64,000 nt of DNA, taken from Mytilinidion resinicola. Lineage: Eukaryota; Ascomycota; Dothideomycetes; Mytilinidiales; Mytilinidiaceae. Below, piece after piece: positions 1 to 13,618 of the stretch. How positions within the stretch are numbered: the first letter of the stretch is position 1; each line of letters opens with the position of its first letter. The stretch is taken from assembly GCF_010093595.1 (NCBI RefSeq), contig NW_022985445.1, forward strand, positions 1,027,787 through 1,091,786, read 5' to 3'. The notes below the pieces were generated by a model. The model did no database searches. It was not told where the DNA came from and worked only from the letters and a program-made list of their open reading frames with translations. The position numbers and the translations under genes were made by a program.

Positions 1-308
1 GTGGACGGCTCGCTTGGGTGGACGGCTCGCTTGTGGAATACGTTATATAGAATATAAAGTCTATTTTTATAGTAGTTAACTAATTATTAAATTTAGACCC
101 CTATTTTAGACCTTACCCTTTATTACTAGCTAACTACTATAAGGATAGACTCTATATTCTATATACTAAGTATTTATATATATAAGAATAATACATTAGA
201 TTTGTATAACTTTTTATTAGGTGGTTGTAGAGTTATTTAAGGTTAGATTATTGAATTTCTAGTGGTGCACGGACTGGGCAGCTCGCCCGCATGGGCAGCT
301 CACCCGCA
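1..308. repeat. AT-rich hairpin element with flanking paired 17-bp repeats
   Basis: Two head-to-tail copies of a 17-bp GC-rich unit lie at 1-34, and two copies of a related unit (TGGGCAGCTCGCCCGCA and a one-base variant) lie at 275-308. Between them is very AT-rich DNA holding an imperfect inverted repeat: the arm at 48-88 matches the reverse complement of 121-161, with about 32 nt between the arms. Most mismatches between arms are A/G or T/C transitions. This looks like a small non-autonomous repeat or decayed transposon end. The class is not recognisable, and the left edge may lie outside the window. Confidence 0.6.
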
Positions 309-627
309 GGGTACGTTAAGTTAACTAACTAAACAAACAGCTCTTGGCGTGCACGAATCTGATCACAGGATAGAAGTAGCCCTGTTTGCAGTTTTGAAGG
401 TTCGTTGAAGTGATTCGGAGAATGATAAAAGTGGTAGGCTTCTGCAACAAGTTTCTTAAATTTCTAAATAGAGAAGCTGTTGTTCATATTCACGTAACGG
501 ATATCATAACGCAAGTCTCGGCGTCTATCGACCGCCGCTATTCTTCGTATCCCAAGATGCAACAACGCCGCCTAATGCTTTGAGCGAAACCCCAAACGCC
601 TAGAACATCAGTCCCATCAACCCTGCA
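309..627. other. Intergenic, no gene seen
   Basis: About 320 bp between the hairpin element and the stop codon of the metalloreductase gene. It probably contains that gene's 3' untranslated region. No ORF with recognisable content was found on either strand. Confidence 0.5.
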
Positions 628-2855
628 TCAATATCCAAAAGACTCAGTATGCAAATATATCCCCTGTGCCCCCGTACCCTTGTGCACCGCCCGCTCATCG
701 CTCAAGGCCACCACGCTCTGTTTGACATCAGCTACAAGGCCTTGTGGCCCACAAACGACTACCGCGCTCTCGCCCAGCGCCTGCTCTAGCGTCTTCCAAA
801 TCACGCTGTGGCACTGCGGCCGGCCGCTGATGACGACAATGTCGGGGTGAAGCATTTGCTTTGCTGACCCCTTAGTGCTTGACGATACCGCTGATAGCGC
901 GCGATCCATGGTGGCAGGGGATGAGGAGCAACAGCAGCAGGTCGCGGGACCGATTGCATCTTCGCTTTCGACGGTGTCCCTGCAGCAGCATTCGCCGTCT
1001 GGCCCGCAGGACGTCTGTGGTGTGGTTTTCCTGAGCGACGAGTCTTCAGAGCCGACTTCTCGAGCATCATACGTCTCTTCGTACTTTTTGCCGGACTTCT
1101 CGTCTGGGTCACCATCCACCATCTCTACAGCACCTCGGAAGTTTGTTTTAGCTGGGGCTCTGACAGATGAAAGGAGAGATTTGTGCTCTTCCGTGAATGA
1201 GTTGTCGCAAGTGACGTAGATAGTCATGTCTACATCCAGCCCCTTGACTTGGGACTTGAGGTTCTCGATGTCTTCGAAGACGCCCGAGAGCTGGTCGGCA
1301 AACCAGCCAAGCTGGCCCCGAGACTTGACAACCCACACGAAGCGGATGTGTCGTGTTACAGCACCCTTTGGTTTACTGAATATCGACGACTTCTGATTGG
1401 TCGATGTTGCGACTTCTTTCCACCCCTGGACAATATCCCGAAGCAACGGGACGGTGAAAGTTGCTCCGGTGCTACCGGCTAGTAGCACCACGCTGTCGAA
1501 TTGTCGAAGTGGTCGAAGGCAACCATATGGCCCTTCGATAGCAACACTCCTTAATTTGGGCTTGGAATTTGGAGACGCACTTGGCAGCCCGCTCAGCTTC
1601 TCCGCGTGCTTGAAGAATCGTCTGGTTCCGCCTTTCTCCGCCTTTACGAGGAATTCCATCTTGCCGTCCTCTGGGATCGAGGCAACGGTAAAGGGATGGC
1701 TTTGAAGTGGAACGATTGAGTGGCAGGACAGGAAAACGTGCTGGCCAGGTGACCAGCTAATCGGTGGGTTGTTGATAGTGATCCTCGTGGTATCGTGTGC
1801 AAGCGGCGTAAATTCCGCTTTGCACGCCCAAAGTCCAGACATCTGCCCAGCTTGCCGTTGCTTGGGGTGAAAGAGGGACACGTTTGTGTATATTACATAT
1901 AAACCCCGTGTCACACGGTCGAAAGCGAAGACTCCAATGGGGATCCAAATGTAGACGTGGACCTCTGCAGGCGTGTGTTTGTACACAAAGTAGAGGAACA
2001 CAGCGAACGACGCTAGATGCTGAATTACAAACACCTCATAGTACAACCCGCGGATCGGCGTCATGGAGCTGATGACCATCCAGAGCAGGACAGCCCAAGC
2101 AATCACTCCCTCCTTCACCAAGGGGGCTGATCTGATCTGAGGGATGATGTAATCGTACGGCGCCCAATCTGCAAAGAAGTAGCCCATGTGGATCGTGGTG
2201 GTGAGAAGAAGACATCGGGCAGTCCAGCGGTGCAGCCAGTTCAGTCTCTCATGGCTAATTCCAGAGAGGAATCCGATAATGTTGTTTTTCCCGGCTAGCA
2301 AGAAAATCAACGGGAGCTGGGCCATGTTCACAAATCCGATCCGGTAGCCAATATCTTCGTACTTCCATCGGTCTCTAACATCGAGTCCGTAAAATGACAG
2401 AACAACAAGAAGCACGACATTGCCGACTACCAAGCTGGTCCGGCCAACCGTTGGTAGCTTAAAAGCGCGTCCTTTAAAGGGAATTCGTACTGAGGCATTC
2501 GACGCCTCTCGCGTTATCGCAGTGATGGTCGCATACGTTCTGGAGAGAAGCGTTTTTGGCTTTGCGGGTCTTGCGTCGCCATTGCTGGCAGCTGAAAGCC
2601 TGCGATTGTCAATTAGAACTCTTTGACTTCCCAGAGCGGTTTGAATTACCTCTGACGGTATATGATAGAGTTAGACAGGTTGACAAGAGTTGCGATGCCG
2701 ATCGCGGTTCCCACAACAGCCCAATAGAAGGATGGGAAGTCGAGCAGTTTTGGCAGCCCTCCCATGGACATGCTGCCCATTGTCATGTCCATGTCCATTC
2801 CGCCGCCATCGTCCTGTCTTCTGACGAAGCGCCCCGCCCTGTTCATCCTGGACAT
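628..2855 (-). CDS. Ferric/cupric reductase (FRE family) with Met-rich and Cys-rich tracts
   Basis: This is a predicted plasma-membrane metalloreductase of about 725 aa that would pass electrons from NADPH through FAD and haem to external Fe(III) or Cu(II). There are two exons: 2855-2650 and 2599-628. The 50-nt intron (2600-2649) has GTAATT..CAG borders and a CTAAT branch-like site. The start is the ATG at 2855; the long 3' ORF alone lacks the N-terminus. The membrane core holds paired haem-ligand histidines (LHRW and TIH, then QH and KH), followed by the FAD motif HPFTVAS, nucleotide-binding GSTGAT and CGPQG, and the family-typical C-terminal ESFGY. Odd features are a Met-rich tract at residues about 20-33 before the first helix (MDMDMTMGSMSM) and a Cys cluster at about 597-623 (CGPDGECCC and CCCC) inside the cytosolic half. 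Both look like copper-binding sequences. It is divergent from the Ctr transporter, so copper is a likelier substrate than iron, by inference. Confidence 0.88.
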
Positions 2856-3707
2856 TTTTGAGGGTGGAGATCGGAGAAATTAAGAATATGGCCACAAGTT
2901 CTTGGGAGTATCGAGTCCTTGATCAGCTCAAGTGCGAAGGAAGAGGGAGAAGACGTCTCGCCGGCTGTGCCCGTCCATGGATCATCCAGCAGCGATAGTA
3001 TGGATGTCAGTGTCACGGCGCGAAACGGAGGTGTGCAAGAACGAGGGGCAAGTTGATGTGAGTGTCAAAAAGCGTGCCCACCAGGCATGTACATGAATGT
3101 GCCGCGAATCCGCGCACCCGGGAAAGCTTAGATGGGCACGCCTGTGCTAATTCGGGCTGCCGGTTCGACGAGTGCATCGGAGACTTGTCATGATCGGGCG
3201 GGATGCAGTTAAGGCATGGCGGACTTTCGCTGTTTGCGGTGGCGTTCGGAGAACCCGCCAATCAGACGCCAAAGAACTTGCTCAATACCTCTCATCATGT
3301 GACCTGTACCTACCCGATGAACGGCAACCCGACCGCTGCAAGCTCGACAAACTCCATAGAATAAGCTTATCGGGCGGCAGAAAACACCAGCGTGCCGCCG
3401 AGCAAGGGCGAGTGGCTTGCCGCTTCCCGCATTCCAAATCTGCCGTGACACTGTGCGCTTCACTCTCCAACTACACCCGTAGCATCATTGCTCTCAATTC
3501 TGCTCTCCACAAAGACAAGACCTATTCTTCGCACGCGGAACCATACCGCTTCACACTAACGCCGCGCGTCTGACTCCACGCCCGGTACTCAAAACCCACC
3601 GCTTGCGCTGCCTCATCGCTTCTCAGAGAGACTCGAGAGTACAAGTTCGACGACCACCAAAAGCACACCCCTACACCACGACATAACCAACCACCACTAC
3701 CGCAAAC
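2856..3707. promoter_or_regulatory. Shared divergent promoter of metalloreductase and Ctr genes
   Basis: 852 bp separate the two start codons, so both genes are probably driven from this region. No convincing protein-coding ORF lies in it. A CTTGCTCA at 3277-3284 is one base off the yeast Mac1 copper-response core TTTGC(T/G)C(A/G). This is weak support, because a single 7/8 match is expected by chance. The spacing would allow joint copper-responsive control of both genes. Confidence 0.45.
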
Positions 3708-4287
3708 ATGGACATGTCTGGGATGATGCCGGCGAGCGAGATGGTCATGACCTTTTTCACCTCTTCGTTGACGCCTCTCTACTCTGAGCAATGGGCACCC
3801 AAATCGACCGGAGCTTATGCCGGCACTTGCATCTTCCTCATTCTGTTCGCGGCCCTGTACCGAGGCAGCTTCAAGCTGCTGCACTTCCTGGAGCACAAAT
3901 GGCTCGAGTCCGCCATGAAGCGCCGATACGTCGTAGTCGCGGACAAGACGCCCATCGCAGAGCGCATCAGTTCGGATGCCGACTCGAAGACAGCAGTCAT
4001 ATCGGCAAACGGCGTGGAAGAACATGTTGTGATTGTGCAGAGTCCGATCCAGCACGTCCAACCATGGCGATTCAGTGTCGACCTCCCGCGAGCATTGCTA
4101 TACACTTGCATAGCTGGAGTAGGCTATCTTCTGTAAGTCTTGATGTGTCCTCATATGCATTATATCGCTGATAGTACACAGTATGCTGGCTGTCATGACG
4201 TTCAACGTGGGCTATTTCCTTTCAGTGCTCGGGGGTGTCTTTCTCGGAGAGCTGGCATTTGGCCGCTACGGAGCACCAGGGAACTGA
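3708..4287 (+). CDS. Ctr-family high-affinity copper transporter
   Basis: This is a trimeric Cu(I) importer of the plasma membrane (or vacuole), predicted at 176 aa. Exons are 3708-4132 and 4182-4287, with a 49-nt intron (GTAAGT..ACAG). The extracellular N-terminus is short and Met-rich (MDMSGMMPASEMVM). TM1 lies at about residues 36-55, followed by a long cytosolic loop. The second exon supplies the family signature MLAVM (MxxxM, the selectivity filter in TM2) and a GGVFLG (GxxxG) helix-packing motif in TM3. Without the intron the ORF stops just before these motifs, which supports the splice. Divergent from the metalloreductase and followed on the same strand by the BIM1-like copper protein. 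Confident as to family; membrane location is not certain. Confidence 0.93.
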
Positions 4288-5228
4288 TGATGAACATCAT
4301 TAGCTGTATAGACAGGTGTTTGGGGATGATATTTTTGATTGCATCGGGCTCGGCGTTTGGGGTCCATCCGTGGAGGGTAACGATGTTATGGCTGGAATCG
4401 GACGAGTATCACTTTCTCGTGATAGATAGAGAGTAGGAGGTAGAGCGGCACACCACCCTATGAACACACGTTGCCTCATATCACGCTTCCACGGCGATTA
4501 GTGTGCCTGTTGTGCTGGGTCGAATAAGCGTCGTGAAGAAGCTTGGAATGGCAGTCGCATGGCCGCACGACGGCCCTTGTGGCGGGGTAATTGGTGGGGC
4601 AGTTGACTTCGGCCCGCCAAGTTACCACTGTCACTGACATGTTTCTCCACGCCACGGACCCAGACTGCACTGAAACTGCTGGAGGATTTATGCAAGTGGT
4701 AGACGTAGCTATGCAGTCCTTTTTGTTACCGTGAATGTGCTCTGTTGTAGCAGCGCGATGAAGTGCTGTGCACGGTTCCATTTTGGGATGTCGAGAAATT
4801 CTGCGTTGCCGATCGTCGGGTGGCAGGGGTGAATGCAAGACTCGAGCTAGGCCCCCTAGGCGGCCCGGGCTTCAAATGTGCTCAGTCCGTGGAAACTTGC
4901 TCACCCGCATCGTCGAGACAGACCACATCCTTTGATAGCCGCTTACCCAGACCCGTAGCAGCTCCGGTCTTCCTAGTGTCGCAGAGTCGCCATGGCGTCC
5001 ATTGTCAGCTTATTTTGGCGCCAATCCCAGCCACCGGACTCACCAGGTCCTACCGTGCATTCATTCATAAGGTGCTCTGGTTACCTGCAGGAACGTAGCT
5101 CTTCTCTTGGCCATTCTTGCAATTCCCTCCTCTAAACCGCTCAAACATCTTTCCTCCTTCATTTCTTCCAAATCTTGAACTGTTCTTCGTAGCAACACTA
5201 ACAAGTCAATTCACATCCCAATTGCACC
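4288..5228. promoter_or_regulatory. Upstream region of BIM1-like gene with TGTGCTCA site
   Basis: About 940 bp between the Ctr and BIM1-like genes, with no credible gene. TGTGCTCA occurs at 4877-4884, about 350 bp before the BIM1-like ATG. To my knowledge this octamer is the one reported for the Aspergillus fumigatus copper regulator AfMac1. A close variant, TGTGCTCT, is at about 4736. The region just before the ATG is pyrimidine-rich (about 5110-5170), typical of fungal promoters. Confidence 0.4.
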
Positions 5229-6019
5229 ATGTTGTCCAACCTCGCTCTCCTCGCTCTTCTCCCCATCACCTCCGCCCATTTCCTCCTCAATTGGCCTCCT
5301 GCCCGCGGCTTCGACGATAACAAGGCCGTCAACTTCCCCTGCGGTGGCTTCGACACTGTTAGCAAGACCCGAACCTCATGGCCCGCCGTCGGCGCCCCCA
5401 TCCAGCTGGACATGCACCACACGCAGACCGACGTGATGGTGCTGCTCTCACTCGGCAGCGACCCGGGCGTCAACTACAACATCATCCTGCGCCCCACCTT
5501 CGAGGAAGAGGGCCTCGGCAACTTCTGCATAGGCCAAGTAAGCCTACCCGAGGGCGTCAATTTCACCGAGGGCCAGGACGCGACTATCCAGGTCGTGTCG
5601 AACGGCGACCCAGATGGCGGACTCTACCAGGTAAAATTCCCTTTCTCCCAACTCCGAGAGATGGCTTTTTTAGTCCCCTTCTGCGAGACTGTCAAAGAGC
5701 TCGTGCTGACCTTGCTATGCAGTGTGCCGATATCACTCTTACCAAGACTGCTCTCTCCACTACCGATTACAACAACAACTGCAAGAACAACACTGGAGTC
5801 AAAGTCCAGAGTGTCTCAGGATCTCCCCTTGCGAACACGACTAACCCGGAGGCTACTGGTGCTGCTTCTTCCAAATCTGCCTCCGGTTCTGCCACTGGTT
5901 CTGCCACTGGTTCTGCCACTGCGGCGTCTGCGACCTCGACCGGCATGGCGCCACATCAGACGATGGCCGCGTGGGCCTTAGGCGGAATGGCAGTTGTCGG
6001 AGCTTTGGCTGGCCTATAA
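5229..6019 (+). CDS. BIM1-like (X325) copper-binding protein, secreted and GPI-anchored
   Basis: This is an LPMO-like copper protein of the X325/BIM1 family. Cryptococcus Bim1 helps copper uptake by Ctr1 under copper limitation; the family lacks typical polysaccharide oxidation. The product is 232 aa from exons 5229-5630 and 5723-6019, with a 92-nt intron that restores the frame into CADITLTK. A 16-residue signal peptide ends ..PITSA, so the mature protein starts with His17, the first ligand of the histidine brace. A second candidate ligand pair is H63/H64 in DMHHTQTD. Conserved landmarks include PPARGF, FPCGG, NFCIG and GDPDGGLYQCADI. A Ser/Ala/Gly/Thr linker with GSAT repeats leads to a hydrophobic C-terminal tail typical of GPI attachment. 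It lies directly after Ctr on the same strand. Confidence 0.92.
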
Positions 6020-6320
6020 GCACGAATAAATAGTGAAGAGGAGTCAAAAAGGACGGGTTTCTGGATAATACCATGGATAATGAGTGACCTAGGAAGGGAA
6101 CACTGGTGTATAAAATCTCTCACGAATTAAAGATAGGCTCGTAGTCATTCAAATATCATAATCATCTCGCCTCACTGGCCTGTGGCTACACAAGATCATG
6201 AATTGGTATCTTTATTCATTGCCGCTAGCACAGATCGATGCTTCCATCATAGGGCGCCCTATGGCCATTTCACTAGTCTCACCCCATTTCATGAACTCGT
6301 GAAATCCCAGTCTGTTGCAT

Positions 6321-6852
6321 CTACTGGTTTAGCTCCTCGGCTCTCTTCTTCAACGCCTCCTTGCTCTCCGGCTTTCCAATGTTCTCAGCGATGACGGGTC
6401 CCTATGATGAAACCAGTTAGTATCTATGCTATTGGCAACGATTAAGTTAGATTGACAAGGTTCAAGCTCCACTTACCGGGTTCGCCTTGTGGGCATTGGC
6501 ATGCACGCCTCCTGGGTTCACTCCAGTATCCACGTTGTGGTTCTTGTGGGTCGATGCCGTAGAGTCGGATGAATCCTTGGCGACTTGGTCGGTGATGCCT
6601 ATATAAAGGTTTAGTCCATTATTTCGATTCACGTATGTAAAGTCAAAGGAAAGTCAACGTACTGCCAGTGGCGTTCTCCTCAGCGGCGTGGACAGGCATG
6701 ATTGGTTTGTTGGGAGTGTTGGGAGCAGATTCTGGTTCTGCGATCTTGTTTGGATGTGTAGCGATGAGAGAGGAGAATACTGTTTTCTGGCTGTAGTAGT
6801 CGTCGATGAGTTCGCAGATGGGTTTGGAAGGAGTGCTGCTTTGGAAGGCCAT
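6321..6852 (-). CDS. Small hydrophilic protein of unknown function
   Basis: Three exons joined by two good introns give a 130-aa product: 6852-6663, 6598-6477 and 6401-6321. Introns are 6599-6662 (GTACGT..TAG) and 6402-6476 (GTAAGT..TAG), and both joins keep a single frame, which is the main support. The protein is hydrophilic, with no signal peptide or membrane span. The N-terminal third contains an acidic, aromatic stretch (CELIDDYYSQ). The C-terminus is low-complexity (NPGGVHANAHKANPG) and ends in a charged helix (ESKEALKKRAEELNQ). The C-terminal part vaguely recalls Con-6-type conidiation peptides (an Asn-Pro step, then a charged helix), but I do not claim homology. Confidence 0.6.
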
Positions 6853-7178
6853 TAGATATATATGACGCCGGTGACGTCGTTCTGGGCACGCGTAAGGCCA
6901 TGGCGGGGCATTTTCCAGCGGGGCAGGGATGAGTGAAAGGCATTTTGGACAAGGAGCTTGTGATTACTACAGCAATACCGTGAAGAGCCCCTCGGTAACC
7001 GATTTCGAATGTTGCTTAACCCGAGAATGCAGGTGGTCTTGCTCGTCCTTTCGAAAACACGCTAATTGACTAGACGACCCCAGCAAGTTATACCAAAAGA
7101 TTTCCAAAGCTTCAATCAACCATCCAAGTTCGAAATACCGCCACCACGAATCTCATAACAAAAGCATCTCAGCATTCA

Positions 7179-8228
7179 ATGGCTGCCGCATCCCCTTCTC
7201 TCTCGTTCCCACGCGACATCTTCGCTGCCCTCTCTCCGTCGCCATTCCTCCTCGCCCACCTTTCGCACGACTCCCCCTCTACCAACCCCTCGCGCCCCAA
7301 TGGCCGCGCCCCCTTCGAATTCCGCAAGCCCACCATAAACACCGGCAGCTTAAGCCATTGCTCTGGCAGCGCTGTGGTACGACTAGGCGATACGGCCGTG
7401 GTATGCGGCGTACGAGGAGAAATTCTGCTGGCGTCCAACATCCCGAATCCACCAACACTCCCAACGAACCTCGACTACGATGGCGACGATGATGCGGAAA
7501 ACGACGCAGCAGAGCTATCAAACCTATCCCTCCTAGTTCCCAACATCGAACTCGCAACCGGTGCCTCTCCCGCCCACCTCCCGGGCTCACCACCGTCTAC
7601 ACTCGCGCAATCCCTCACCTCCCGCATCCGCGCGTTACTGTACTCCACGCAACTCCTCCGTGCGCGGGATCTGAGGATAATATATTCACCTCCACCGTCC
7701 GAGTCTTCCGGAGATGACGAATCAGCGAAGGAAGTCAAGGCGTACTGGGCACTCTATATCGACATTATGTTCATAAGCCTAGACGGCAACGCCTTCGACG
7801 TGGCCTGGGCCGCTGTGGTCGCCGCGCTACGAGATACACTGCTTCCTTCCGCATGGTGGGATGAGGACGTACAAAACATACTTTGTTCGCCATCTGTATC
7901 TAACGCGCGCTCTCTGAAGCTGAGAGGTTTACCCATGGCGGCGACGTTTGCGGTGTTTAAACCTACGGAGCTGCTAAGCGAAGGGGAGCAAGATGAAGAG
8001 AACGCCGAGGAGAAGGCGTGGGTGCTTAGTGATCCTGATGCGTTTGAAGAAGGGCTTTGCAAGGAGGTGGTGACGGTGGTTGTAGATGGTTCTGGGGGGA
8101 AGAGGAGGGTGCGGAGGATTGAGAAGAAAGGGGGTGGGGTTGTGGGGAGGGAGGTCATGAAGGGATTGGTAAGAAGGGCAGATGAGAGGTGGAGGGAGTG
8201 GAGTCAGATGGATGGGCTTAAGGCGTAG
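7179..8228 (+). CDS. RRP43: Exosome core subunit RRP43 (RNase PH-like)
   Basis: A subunit of the six-member RNase PH ring of the RNA exosome, which processes and degrades RNA in nucleus and cytoplasm. Single exon, 349 aa. The N-terminal half carries the RNase PH family core: RPNGRAPFEFRK, the GSLSHCSGSA turn, and VRLGDTAVVCGVRGEI at residues about 40-85. The middle has the second half-domain (YWALYIDIMFISLDGNAFDVAWAAVVAAL). The eukaryotic ring subunits are catalytically dead, and no phosphorolytic site is evident. Acidic inserts (DYDGDDDAENDAAEL and GEQDEENAEE) lengthen it compared with the human homologue. RRP43 is preferred over RRP42/RRP45 because of the early RPNGR and overall pattern; paralogue assignment is fairly but not fully certain. 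Confidence 0.85.
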   Translation: MAAASPSLSFPRDIFAALSPSPFLLAHLSHDSPSTNPSRPNGRAPFEFRKPTINTGSLSHCSGSAVVRLGDTAVVCGVRGEILLASNIPNPPTLPTNLDYDGDDDAENDAAELSNLSLLVPNIELATGASPAHLPGSPPSTLAQSLTSRIRALLYSTQLLRARDLRIIYSPPPSESSGDDESAKEVKAYWALYIDIMFISLDGNAFDVAWAAVVAALRDTLLPSAWWDEDVQNILCSPSVSNARSLKLRGLPMAATFAVFKPTELLSEGEQDEENAEEKAWVLSDPDAFEEGLCKEVVTVVVDGSGGKRRVRRIEKKGGGVVGREVMKGLVRRADERWREWSQMDGLKA

Positions 8229-12129
<3,901 letters not shown>

Positions 12130-13618
12130 TGGCATCTAGTGACAAGATGTGGACGGGAAACAATGGTAAATAGGAGAAGAGCTGCCTTAAAGACAAGTTG
12201 GAGTGTCTCGTGTTAATTGAAGGGTTATAGATGCATATTCTTGTAAATTCTTCATGGGCAATTCACCAGGCGTGAGGGGTTTGGAGGGATTTGGTATCAA
12301 TTAAAAGTTTTCCCCTTTTCGACCATGGAGTCACTTCTTCACGAGCCGCTAGCCCCATCAAATCACATCCAAGTCCAGATCGAGCAGTGAGAGCACGTCT
12401 ACCAAGCTCCGTTCAACAACGTCTAAGGTGGCCCGGAGAGGTACTAACCTTGTCGAAATCATTGTTTTGCAGTGCTTAATAACGTACCAGAGGACCTCAG
12501 ACGGTGCTAGGCGACCGTTCACAAGCCTGATGTGAGCGTGTTTCTAGAGGACATGAATGCTGGAATATGGACTGTCACATTTGAGTCAATGGAGCCTGTC
12601 TACTGGGGCAGCACATAACGATACGAAGCACGCCCAAAGTATCCAAGAATTTTCGACCACGATGTCAAGGCCAGGACGCTGTGAATCAAGCAATCATTAT
12701 GTTCACTACGACCAGCCCGGAATATCCGCCTGCTTCAGAATCAGCTGTAGAGTGTATTGATCCTGGGGCAGTGCTTATACATGCGAAGCACGCCTGACCT
12801 ATTAAACTCTAACTCATCATCGATGTCAAAGCCATGCCCTTGTGAATCAGACCTCAGTGTCTCACCCTACAATCCTGCAGTCGCACATAATGATATGTAA
12901 GAGCCTGATTCACAGCGTATAGGGTCTCTAGTGAGAAATAAGATCTGAATCAGATGCCAGTCAAAGTTTTGATTTCGAGGTGGCAACGGCTACTGGGTGT
13001 CTGACTTTACAGCAGCTGTTTTTATGGATTTATTCCCCTTGCAGCCTCTCATTCACCCGCGGTGGGGTGTCATCCACATTGAACCCACCTTGTCCTCGGC
13101 CCGAGCAGCGCAGATTGAGGCCTGCTTATTCACCAACTTATGGTTTGTGTAAATATGGCGAATGATTGAGGGGATTGTAGGTGAACAATGCAATATTAGT
13201 GAGAAGTAAAAGGGCTATGTTCAACTCACAGAATACCTCCTAAAACGCCGCGGTTCTCCATTTGGCTGGCGTATTGGCGGCCCATAACGCATCTTCGCGG
13301 TTACTGATAGATGAGCCGCTGTGATGGGGTGGTTTGGTATAATATGGCGCATACTTTTAATGATATTTATGCAATATTGAAATTCTGTGAAGGTTTAGAG
13401 AGGAAAACAGACGTTAGTGGTTTTCAATTTGATAGCTTGCCGATTTCCCAATTCCAAAAGACCCCAAACATCGTGTTCATTCCTTGAGGCAACTTCTTGT
13501 CCTGAAAATTTCCGCCCGACTGGTCTTTTACGTCATTCTGTTCATTCTTCAAACCGCGTTCGTTCATCGGGCCGGGTGACTAAATTCCAATCTTTTCCAT
13601 ATTTGTCTACTATGTTCT
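12130..13618. repeat. Gene-poor region with diverged tandem repeats
   Basis: About 1.5 kb with no credible gene. A unit of about 160 bp is present as 12603-12690 and 12762-12849. The copies share CTGGGGCAG, CGAAGCACGCC, CGATGTCAA and TGTGAATCA in the same order, and a partial third copy starts near 12877. At 12461-12511 is an extra copy of the ACCTCAGACGGTG module found upstream of ARG5,6. The rest (13000-13618) is AT-rich and shows nothing recognisable. Confidence 0.45.

Noticed and set aside
801..1115. ORFs antisense or out of frame within the metalloreductase (also 875-1219, 1249-1482)
   Set aside because: Shadows of the conserved coding frame on the minus strand.
3277..3284. CTTGCTCA as a definite Mac1 site
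   Set aside because: One mismatch to the yeast core and only one copy; chance cannot be excluded.
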